A stretch of DNA of 5,319 nucleotides from Cellvibrionales bacterium (GTDB lineage: Bacteria; Pseudomonadota; Gammaproteobacteria; Pseudomonadales; UBA7434), in NCBI GenBank assembly GCA_003492055.1, contig DMZE01000097.1, positions 1 to 5,319 of the forward strand. The letters run 5' to 3'. Positions within the stretch are counted from its first letter, which is position 1, and every line of letters begins with the position of its first letter. Below the pieces are notes generated by a model. The model was given only the letters and a program-made list of their open reading frames with translations, searched no databases and was not told the origin of the DNA. This document shows positions 1 to 5,319 of the stretch, piece by piece. Made by a program: the position numbers and the translations under genes.

Positions 1-1895
1 AAGCCTTTAGCCGATAGCGTAAAGTAGCCGCTGACGTTTTGTTCGTTGTTGAGATTGCTGCGAATACTACTCTGTGCATTGATGCCACCACAGACCTGCG
101 TCTGCCAGTTTTGGGTGGCGAGGTAATCTTTACTGCCCACACCTAAGTCGGTGAGTACACGATTGTGAATGCCAAGCAGCGCCGACTGCTGTTCGTTTAA
201 TGTTGGTAACTGGGTAATGACTTGCTGGTAACTAAGACCATTAGTGCCCTGAGGGTAAAAAGTGGCCGTTCGATTAGCAATCTTTTGTTCTGAAAATGTC
301 GGAGTATCGGTGACAGGGGGAATATCACTTAAATCCACTTTAGGTAAAATCTCAGGATCATCATCAACGGTTTGGCGCTCTTTAAGAGCTGCTGCCGTGG
401 TAATAATGTTTTGTTTTTCATCTTCAGTTAGCGTCGCTTTAATGGCCGCTAGTTTTTGCTTTTCTTCTTCAATACGTTGCTGGCTAAGCTTAGTGTCTGG
501 CGTCATTACTAATGACACTCGGTGTTGATTGTCTATTAAAAGTCGCTTAACTAACGATTTAATAAAGTTTGGATCTTGAATTGATTCTCGAAGCTGAGTA
601 AGAATAGGATCAATATTTAATGCAGCTGCGGCATCACCACGATGAATGGCAGTGGGTAGGCATGAAAGCATTATTTGTAGGCCGTAGGGATAGCCACCAC
701 CACCGACTTCTCGTTGTTGCAATTCTAGTTGGTCCAGTAATGCCGTCATGCGCGCTGTATCGACACCGTTATCGGCAACGCCTTGTAGGGTATTTAAAAC
801 GAGGGCTTCTAGTTGCTCAAGTTTATCTTCGCTGCTGCCTTCAACACCGCAGACAAATACCATTTCTAAGCCTGAATCATCCATTCCACATAATGGCGAT
901 GGCGCTGTGCCTATGTCGGTAGTTTCTAATGCGAGTTGCAACGGCGATGCGCTATTCTCAAATAATACCGCAGAGAGTAAATGCGTAGACATTAGCTCAA
1001 GCGGATCGCGAATATTGCCTAATACCCAAGCCATCACTAAATGGGTTTTATCGCCTTGGGCTTCTTCTTCTGAAATTGGAAATTGTTTTGTGACTCGAAT
1101 GGCATCATCAAACTTGTCTTGCAGCGGTACTTCGATACGTTTGTTTAAAGGCGCAAAATGTCTAAGCGCAAATTCTTGAATTTTAAACTGATGTTCTTTG
1201 GCGCTAATGTCGCCAAATGTCACAAAGGTGGCATTGTCTGGGTGATAATGCGTTTGATAAAAATCTTGTAGTTGCTCATAGCTTAAGTCGGTAATATTTT
1301 CGGGTTCGCCGCCGCTATTAACGCCATAAGTGGTATCAGGAAATAATGATTCGCCAACCGCTTGCCAAAGCTGCGAAGAAATAGAACTCATTGCGCCTTT
1401 CATTTCATTAAAGACAACGCCTTTATAAACTAAATCACTTTCTGGATTAGTAGGCTCTTCAAATTCTAAGCGATGGCCTTCTTGTGAGAAATCGAGAGGA
1501 TCTAGGCGGGCAAAAAATACCGCATCTAAATAAACTTCTAACAAGTTGTTAAAGTCTTTTTTGTTTTGGCTAGCAAAGGGGTAAGCCGTCCAGTCTGAAC
1601 TGGTAAAGGCATTCATAAACGTATTCAATGAACGGCGAATCATCATAAAGAAAGGGTCGCGTACCGGAAAGCGTTTACTGCCACATAAGCTTGTATGTTC
1701 AAGAATGTGCGCCACCCCAGTGGAGTCGGTAGGGACGGTGCGCAGTGCCACCATAAATACATTTTCATTGTTGTCGGACGCTAAATGAATATGACGCGCA
1801 CCGGTGGTGAGATGCTCATATTCTTCGTACTGAATATTCAATGATTCAATAGTGGTTGTTTTAACTAATGTAAAAGCGGATACGTCTGCATTCAT
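1..1895 (-). CDS. PreP-like M16C zinc metallopeptidase (insulinase family), C-terminus cut by window edge
   Basis: This is the N-terminal 631 residues of an M16 peptidase, with the frame open from ATG 1895 to base 1. It carries the inverted zinc motif HxxEH (HILEH, residues 63-67, E66 as catalytic base). NEMKG follows, with E164 as third zinc ligand, 101 residues after H63; this is the spacing I recall for human PreP. The N-terminal catalytic half is followed, from about residue 460, by the M16C-associated region. That begins with a charged, probably coiled-coil hinge (about 470-510, rich in E, K, Q and A) typical of presequence proteases. Family members are usually near 970 residues, so roughly a third is missing, including the C-terminal half that closes the chamber. 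No signal peptide is visible, so a cytosolic role degrading oligopeptides is inferred. The gene starts 47 nt after yjdM and is probably co-transcribed with it. The ribosome site is weak (AAGAA about 11 nt upstream). The subfamily is confident; the substrate is unknown. Confidence 0.95.
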   Translation of the reverse strand, partial: MNADVSAFTLVKTTTIESLNIQYEEYEHLTTGARHIHLASDNNENVFMVALRTVPTDSTGVAHILEHTSLCGSKRFPVRDPFFMMIRRSLNTFMNAFTSSDWTAYPFASQNKKDFNNLLEVYLDAVFFARLDPLDFSQEGHRLEFEEPTNPESDLVYKGVVFNEMKGAMSSISSQLWQAVGESLFPDTTYGVNSGGEPENITDLSYEQLQDFYQTHYHPDNATFVTFGDISAKEHQFKIQEFALRHFAPLNKRIEVPLQDKFDDAIRVTKQFPISEEEAQGDKTHLVMAWVLGNIRDPLELMSTHLLSAVLFENSASPLQLALETTDIGTAPSPLCGMDDSGLEMVFVCGVEGSSEDKLEQLEALVLNTLQGVADNGVDTARMTALLDQLELQQREVGGGGYPYGLQIMLSCLPTAIHRGDAAAALNIDPILTQLRESIQDPNFIKSLVKRLLIDNQHRVSLVMTPDTKLSQQRIEEEKQKLAAIKATLTEDEKQNIITTAAALKERQTVDDDPEILPKVDLSDIPPVTDTPTFSEQKIANRTATFYPQGTNGLSYQQVITQLPTLNEQQSALLGIHNRVLTDLGVGSKDYLATQNWQTQVCGGINAQSSIRSNLNNEQNVSGYFTLSAKG

Positions 1896-1941
1896 AGTTG
1901 TGCGATTCTTTTTTCGTTAATGAGAAATAAGGGTTTAAGCA

Positions 1942-2283
1942 TTAAGCTTTTTTGACAAATTCGGATTTTAATTTCATTGGACCAATGCCATCAATTTTAC
2001 AATCAATATCATGATCGCTATCGACTAAGCGTATATTTTTTACTTTAGTGCCCACTTTAACAACCAGTGATGTGCCTTTAACTTTAAGGTCTTTAATAAC
2101 GGTAACTGAATCACCGTCGGTTAAGGGGTTGCCATTCGAGTCTTTAATATTAAGTGCGTCTTCAGATTCACTCGCACTGCCATCAATCGACCATTCATGT
2201 GCGCATTCAGGACAAATTAATAAATCTCTATCGGCATAGGCATAGGGAGATTCGCATTTAGGGCAGGGAGGTAGTTCGCTCAT
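1942..2283 (-). CDS. yjdM: YjdM zinc-ribbon protein (formerly 'PhnA', alkylphosphonate-operon family)
   Basis: This complete 113-residue protein matches E. coli YjdM (about 111 residues) along nearly its whole length as I recall that sequence. It has an N-terminal zinc ribbon with two CxxC knuckles (C7/C10 and C24/C27). A short acidic linker follows, then the small beta-rich C-terminal domain with the family signatures [24 protein letters not shown] and the terminal [12 protein letters not shown]. The name 'alkylphosphonate utilization operon protein' is historical: the E. coli gene lies near phn genes but is not needed for phosphonate breakdown. It should also not be confused with phosphonoacetate hydrolase, which shares the symbol PhnA. 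No phosphonate genes are visible here, which fits an unrelated housekeeping role. The start is ATG 2283; only a loose A-rich stretch (AAAGAAAA, roughly 10-17 nt upstream) could serve as ribosome site. The M16C peptidase follows after 46 nt on the same strand. The molecular function is unknown. Confidence 0.95.
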   Translation of the reverse strand: MSELPPCPKCESPYAYADRDLLICPECAHEWSIDGSASESEDALNIKDSNGNPLTDGDSVTVIKDLKVKGTSLVVKVGTKVKNIRLVDSDHDIDCKIDGIGPMKLKSEFVKKA

Positions 2284-2305
2284 AAAGTCTGGTTTTCTTT
2301 TTGCT

Positions 2306-2315
2306 TTGAACAGTA
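2306..2315. repeat. Direct repeat, copy 1 (TTGAACAGTA)
   Basis: This 10-bp word, TTGAACAGTA on the plus strand, occurs again exactly 100 bp away at 2406-2415. This copy lies 23-32 bp upstream of the yjdM ATG, in the leader of the predicted transcript. It lacks the inverted partner arm that the other copy has. Match length and spacing are read directly; any function is speculative. Confidence 0.45.
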
Positions 2316-2405
2316 ATTAAGAAAATATTATTGGCGCTGATGTCGATGTGTGCTTTCTGTGGTGAGTCAGCCACAAATATCATGGTAGAGAGGCTCGCCA
2401 ATTAG

Positions 2406-2415
2406 TTGAACAGTA
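2406..2415. repeat. Direct repeat, copy 2 (TTGAACAGTA), within the candidate promoter
   Basis: This is the second exact copy of the 10-bp word found at 2306-2315. It overlaps the predicted -10 box and supplies the left arm of the palindrome at 2409-2423. Sharing bases with both elements makes it the more likely regulatory copy, if either is functional. Confidence 0.45.
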
Positions 2416-2423
2416 TAGCTGTT
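2409..2423. promoter_or_regulatory. Short palindrome over the candidate -10 box (possible operator)
   Basis: AACAG and CTGTT form perfect 5-bp inverted arms around a 5-bp centre. The palindrome covers the whole predicted -10 hexamer (2412-2417), where a repressor would block RNA polymerase. It could equally be chance. No regulator gene is present in the window to pair with it. Confidence 0.25.
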
Positions 2424-2439
2424 TTTTGAGGTGGGCCAA
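2412..2439 (-). promoter_or_regulatory. Candidate sigma70-type promoter for yjdM and the M16C peptidase
   Basis: Read on the minus strand, TTGGCC (2434-2439) resembles a -35 box, matching TTGACA at 4 of 6 positions. It is separated by 16 bp from TATACT (2412-2417), which matches the -10 consensus TATAAT at 5 of 6 positions. Transcription would start near 2403-2406, giving an untranslated leader of about 120 nt before the yjdM ATG. The spacer contains a run of six A. This is a pattern match by eye, and AT-rich intergenic DNA gives such matches by chance. Confidence 0.35.
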
Positions 2440-2472
2440 AGGTCCATAGGCATACTTTAGGGCTTTTACGCT

Positions 2473-3342
2473 TTATTTTGAGGCTGGCGTTTTAACCAGT
2501 TCTATTTCATAGATACGCTGCCAGTATTTACCTGTTATTAACAGTCGCTGACTCTCTGCTAGCCAGGCTATGCCATTAGCAACCTCACTTGTGCCGGTTT
2601 TTTGCTCATGCGCAACTATACGACTTAGATCTATAAGACCAGTGGTTTGGCCGCTTGAGGGGTCAATAATGGCGATAGAGTGGTTTTGCCAGATATTGGC
2701 CAATATGCAGCCATTAACCCATTCGAGTTCATTGAGATTTTTTAACGGGCGGCCAAGATAGGTGACATTAAGAGTGGATTCTACTGCTAACGAAATTGGA
2801 TCACGAAAGCTGAGCTGCGCAGAGCCATTACTGCTAATTAAAGACTGATTGTTATGCGTTAAGCCCCAGCCTTCACCTGAGATGGTTTGCGTCTGTAGTA
2901 AAGAAAAATCAGGCAGTGAGTAGCGATAAACTTGCCCTGATTTCCACGTGAGTTGAATCAGCTCATTGTCCCAGATGGTTATGCCTTCGCCGAATACGTT
3001 TTTATTGAGTGCTCGGTGTTGAATAATTTCACCGCTGTTGATATTAATTTGGCTAATGCTCGATTGACCATAATGACCAGTCGATTCAAAGAGCTGTTCT
3101 TGGTGATAAAAAAGCCCTTGGGTAAAGGCATTGCTGCGGTGAGGGTAAGTGTTGTGAACTTTAACTTGCCAGTTTGCTGGTGCAGTCCTGGGTAAAGAGC
3201 TTGAAGAGCTAAGCGCGGAGTCAGTCTTAACGGCATTGCAGTGAATGGGTGAGGGGGAAGGTTTCGCAGCATAAGAAAACGCTTGTCCGCAAACAAGAAT
3301 GAGCGTTAGTAAAAACCTTGTGGGTATTTTTGAAACAGTCAT
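2473..3342 (-). CDS. Exported glutaminyl-peptide cyclotransferase, plant/bacterial type (Glu_cyclase_2)
   Basis: This enzyme converts N-terminal glutamine of peptides or proteins to pyroglutamate, releasing ammonia. Numbering from ATG 3342 (289 residues), residues 1-25 form a signal peptide: basic n-region, hydrophobic core at about 10-18, and a likely cut after SYA or YAA near 25-26. A Ser/Pro-rich linker leads to a beta-propeller domain from about residue 58. The pocket residues I recall from papaya glutaminyl cyclase all have counterparts at near-identical spacing: F73 and Q75 (AFTQGL), F117 and E119 (FGEG, the essential Glu), W133 (LTWK), W159 (GEGWGLT), N204 (LNELEW), W218 (NIW) and K272 (TGKYW). 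It should therefore be active in the periplasm or outside the cell. C18 is preceded by ILV, a poor lipobox, so a lipoprotein is less likely. An in-frame GTG at 3357 would add five residues and overlap mnmC by 11 nt. I chose the ATG because it gives a compact n-region and needs no overlap. Neither start has a strong ribosome site. The natural substrate is unknown. Confidence 0.93.
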   Translation of the reverse strand: MTVSKIPTRFLLTLILVCGQAFSYAAKPSPSPIHCNAVKTDSALSSSSSLPRTAPANWQVKVHNTYPHRSNAFTQGLFYHQEQLFESTGHYGQSSISQININSGEIIQHRALNKNVFGEGITIWDNELIQLTWKSGQVYRYSLPDFSLLQTQTISGEGWGLTHNNQSLISSNGSAQLSFRDPISLAVESTLNVTYLGRPLKNLNELEWVNGCILANIWQNHSIAIIDPSSGQTTGLIDLSRIVAHEQKTGTSEVANGIAWLAESQRLLITGKYWQRIYEIELVKTPASK

Positions 3343-3346
3343 GAGC

Positions 3347-5319
3347 TTATGTGCCACGTATTAATTGACGCACCAAAAAGCGTGCGGGAGCAATACTTTG
3401 TCGCAGTTTATCACCAATAGGCATGGGGCTGCCTTCAATTTGCGCCAATAAAATTTCGGAGGCCAGTGGCGCGGTGGTGTAGCCATGCGAGCCGTAGCCG
3501 GTGCTGACATAAAGTCCGTCTTCAAGCGAAGCGAGTTGAGACGGTGTTTGTTTGGCATCTTTTTTTAAGCAATTAAATTGCTGCTTAAATTTTTCTGCTG
3601 CTGGAATAGGGCCAACAATAGGTAAATAGTCGGGTGCTACACAGCGAAAGCCAACGCGGCCTTCTAAATTATCGACGCTCTGATTTTCTAGCGCTTGTTG
3701 CCAGGGCGAATGCTCGCTAAGCATAATAAGTAGATTGTCGATATTGGTTTGGTGGTCGGCGGTTAAGACTTTGCTGTTGTCATCTTTAATAGCATAAGTG
3801 GCGCCAATAGAATGGCTGCCATTAGTCGCAGGTGTTATGTAGCCGCGCTGGCAAACGGCCATCTTTAACGCGCTGCTGGCCGATGTTGCCGGCAATGTTG
3901 TGGTTTGTCCGCGCATAGATCTTAACGGTAGCCAATCTGTTTTTTCAAATTGATGACTGAGTTGGCCGGTTGCAATAATGGCAATATCGGCTGTCCTATT
4001 TTGGTTCTTGGTCGTGCCGTTCTTGCATTCAGCCGTCCAACTTGTCTCATGATGATGTAGCGCGGCGATTGTTGTTTCACCATAAAAGCAAATATTGGGG
4101 TGCTCGGTTAATGCTTGGCAAATCGCCAAAGGATCTATCCAGCCAGATTCAGGATAGTGGATGCCATTATGCTGGGTGGCAATGCCGCTGAGTTCACTGG
4201 CTTGCTCGGCGCTAATATTTTGCCGTGAGTAAGCTTCGGGATTCAATGCCAGCATCTCGTCACTCAATTGCTCATTAAGCTTTAACATGCCATTAAGGCC
4301 ATGTGTTAGGTCGCTGCCAGCCACGGTTTGATAAAAGCGCGTGGCGTAGTGAAAAGCGGCTTCATGAAAATCGGCGAGGTGAGATCGCTGCTGTGCTGTA
4401 CGGGCATAGAGAACCGCGCGAGCGTTGCCTGATGCAGCGCCAGCTACCGTTTTTTCGGCATCAATTAATGACACTTGCCAGCCGCGTTGGGCCAACTTAT
4501 AGGCAATAGTGCAGCCCGCTATGCCTGCGCCTATGACGAGGGCGCTTCGCGGCTTATTTCTCAATAATGGCGCAGAAGGGTGTCGGTAGTAGCAAGGCGA
4601 TAAGCTGAAATTTTTGCGAGAGCGTTTTCGATTGTAAGTGATAGGGTCCGATTTTTCAGATATTTGTTGGCTATCAAAATGCGCCATTAACATATCACGC
4701 TTACGTTTAAAGCCTTTGGTTTTGTTAACCACAAAGCGGTTGGCTCTAAGTTGATCGCAGACTTGCCGCGCCACTGAAAAAGAGGCGACAGTGGTGCCAT
4801 CTGCGCTATGTCGTGCAATTAAAGTGAACAAGGCATCTTGCCACATAATAGGGTTTTTAGCTGGCGCGTAACCATCTAAAAGCCAGGCATCGACGATAAG
4901 TCCGCTGCTGCTAGGGTTGTCGTTTTTGATGCTTTGGTCTGCTGGGTAGTGTTCAAGTCGGCCTAGGCACTCGGTGGCATCACCCAATAAAACAATCAAT
5001 TTAACGGGGTGGCGAGTGTCACTATCAAAGCTGAGTAAATACTCGCCGCCAATAGGGTCGGGGTATTGGCTTAGCAAGGCTTCGGCAAGTGGCGGGTAAG
5101 GGTTGTAATGAGCAATGCTTTTTTCTAGCGCAGCCCGCGTTAATGGATAGAGCTCAGTCGTATAAAAATAAAGTGTTTTGGGTGCTTGATTTTGCGTTTG
5201 CTCGCTGTGCACTTGGCGCCATAAATCCCAACAGGCAAGAAAATTAAGCCCGGTGCCAAATCCGGTTTCAGCCATTACAAATGAGTCGCTAGTCGCGCGG
5301 CCATCTTGCCAGCGCTGTT
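3347..5319 (-). CDS. mnmC: Bifunctional tRNA modification enzyme MnmC (FAD oxidase plus SAM methyltransferase), N-terminus cut by window edge
   Basis: MnmC completes mnm5(s2)U at wobble position 34 of tRNAs such as those for Lys, Glu and Gln. The FAD domain (MnmC1) removes the carboxymethyl group to give nm5U, and the SAM domain (MnmC2) methylates this to mnm5U. The frame stays open to base 5319, so the Met at 5275 is internal; compared with E. coli about 50 residues are missing. Counting from that Met, the methyltransferase domain shows the SAM-binding ETGFGTGLNFL (3-13), LLDGYAPAKNP (132-142) with the conserved Asp at 134, and GFKRKRDML (188-196). A basic linker (about 202-240) leads to the FAD domain, which starts with the dinucleotide motif GAGIAG (249-254) and AGAASGNARA (278-287). 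It ends with GRVGFRCVAPDYLPIVGP and the GYGSHG and APLASE segments near the C-terminus. All key motifs seen are intact. The TAA stop lies 4 nt before the glutaminyl cyclase ATG, suggesting co-transcription and coupled translation. The likely location is the cytosol. Confidence 0.97.
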   Translation of the reverse strand, partial: QRWQDGRATSDSFVMAETGFGTGLNFLACWDLWRQVHSEQTQNQAPKTLYFYTTELYPLTRAALEKSIAHYNPYPPLAEALLSQYPDPIGGEYLLSFDSDTRHPVKLIVLLGDATECLGRLEHYPADQSIKNDNPSSSGLIVDAWLLDGYAPAKNPIMWQDALFTLIARHSADGTTVASFSVARQVCDQLRANRFVVNKTKGFKRKRDMLMAHFDSQQISEKSDPITYNRKRSRKNFSLSPCYYRHPSAPLLRNKPRSALVIGAGIAGCTIAYKLAQRGWQVSLIDAEKTVAGAASGNARAVLYARTAQQRSHLADFHEAAFHYATRFYQTVAGSDLTHGLNGMLKLNEQLSDEMLALNPEAYSRQNISAEQASELSGIATQHNGIHYPESGWIDPLAICQALTEHPNICFYGETTIAALHHHETSWTAECKNGTTKNQNRTADIAIIATGQLSHQFEKTDWLPLRSMRGQTTTLPATSASSALKMAVCQRGYITPATNGSHSIGATYAIKDDNSKVLTADHQTNIDNLLIMLSEHSPWQQALENQSVDNLEGRVGFRCVAPDYLPIVGPIPAAEKFKQQFNCLKKDAKQTPSQLASLEDGLYVSTGYGSHGYTTAPLASEILLAQIEGSPMPIGDKLRQSIAPARFLVRQLIRGT

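Larger units (their letters stand above)
2284..2472. other. Intergenic region between the glutaminyl cyclase and yjdM
   Basis: This 189-bp gap is the only long non-coding stretch in the window and probably separates two transcription units. It holds a candidate minus-strand promoter (2412-2439), a palindrome with 5-bp arms over the -10 box, and two exact copies of a 10-bp repeat. I saw no clear GC-rich hairpin with a U-run that would end the mnmC-cyclase transcript, so read-through into yjdM remains possible. There is no tRNA, obvious riboswitch or credible small ORF. Confidence 0.7.

Noticed and set aside
262..1179. Three plus-strand open frames (262-528, 620-922, 748-1179)
   Set aside because: They lie opposite the M16C peptidase, whose frame is continuous and carries clear family motifs; their translations show no recognisable domain and are low-complexity or Ser-rich shadows.
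1..1895. A broken or frameshifted M16 peptidase gene
   Set aside because: I read the frame codon by codon from 1895 to base 1 and found no stop or shift; the gene is only cut by the window edge.
1942..2283. Phosphonate catabolism locus suggested by the name PhnA
   Set aside because: The protein is the YjdM zinc-ribbon family, not phosphonoacetate hydrolase, and no C-P lyase or phosphonate transport gene is present.
2409..2423. LexA (SOS) operator
   Set aside because: The LexA consensus is CTGT-N8-ACAG; here the arms are inverted (ACAG then CTGT) with a 5-7 bp centre, so it does not match.
2409..2427. Hairpin AACAG-N5-CTGTT followed by T residues, as a plus-strand terminator
   Set aside because: The stem is only 5 bp and AT-rich, and no plus-strand gene lies upstream; on the minus strand no U-run follows it.
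2433..2445. GGGCC-AAA-GGTCC hairpin as terminator for the mnmC-cyclase transcript
   Set aside because: On the minus strand the stem has an A-C mismatch and is followed by ACCTCAAAAAAC, not a U-run; it also overlaps the candidate -35 box.
2979..3558. Short minus-strand frames at 2979-3296 and 3361-3558
   Set aside because: Both are alternative frames inside the glutaminyl cyclase and mnmC, which are supported by full sets of conserved motifs.

Overview
The window looks like ordinary chromosomal DNA from a gammaproteobacterium, probably a free-living marine or aquatic one. The main evidence is a fused, two-domain MnmC and a YjdM that resembles the E. coli protein almost end to end. Base composition looks moderate (mid-40s % GC by eye). 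The genus is inference only. I see no insertion sequence, prophage gene, CRISPR array, tRNA or rRNA.

All four genes are on the minus strand, so transcription runs from high to low coordinates. From right to left they are: (1) mnmC, the bifunctional tRNA wobble-uridine modification enzyme, cut at its N-terminus by the right edge (3347-5319); (2) an exported plant-type glutaminyl-peptide cyclotransferase (2473-3342), starting 4 nt after the mnmC stop or overlapping it by 11 nt if a GTG start is used; (3) yjdM, a small zinc-ribbon protein of the old 'PhnA' family (1942-2283); (4) a large PreP-type M16C metallopeptidase (1-1895), cut at its C-terminus by the left edge. Its reading frame is open from 1895 to base 1.

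The only sizeable non-coding stretch is 2284-2472. It splits the window into two likely transcription units, mnmC-glutaminyl cyclase and yjdM-M16C peptidase. It holds a plausible sigma70-type promoter for the second pair, a short palindrome over its -10 box, and a 10-bp direct repeat whose copies lie exactly 100 bp apart. I found no convincing intrinsic terminator.

The genes do not form an obvious single pathway. MnmC acts on tRNA in the cytosol, the cyclase works on exported peptides or proteins, YjdM is of unclear function, and the peptidase probably degrades oligopeptides in the cytosol. I found no evidence for a previously undescribed system. The points most worth a second look are the exported cyclase coupled to mnmC and the repeat/palindrome arrangement upstream of yjdM.
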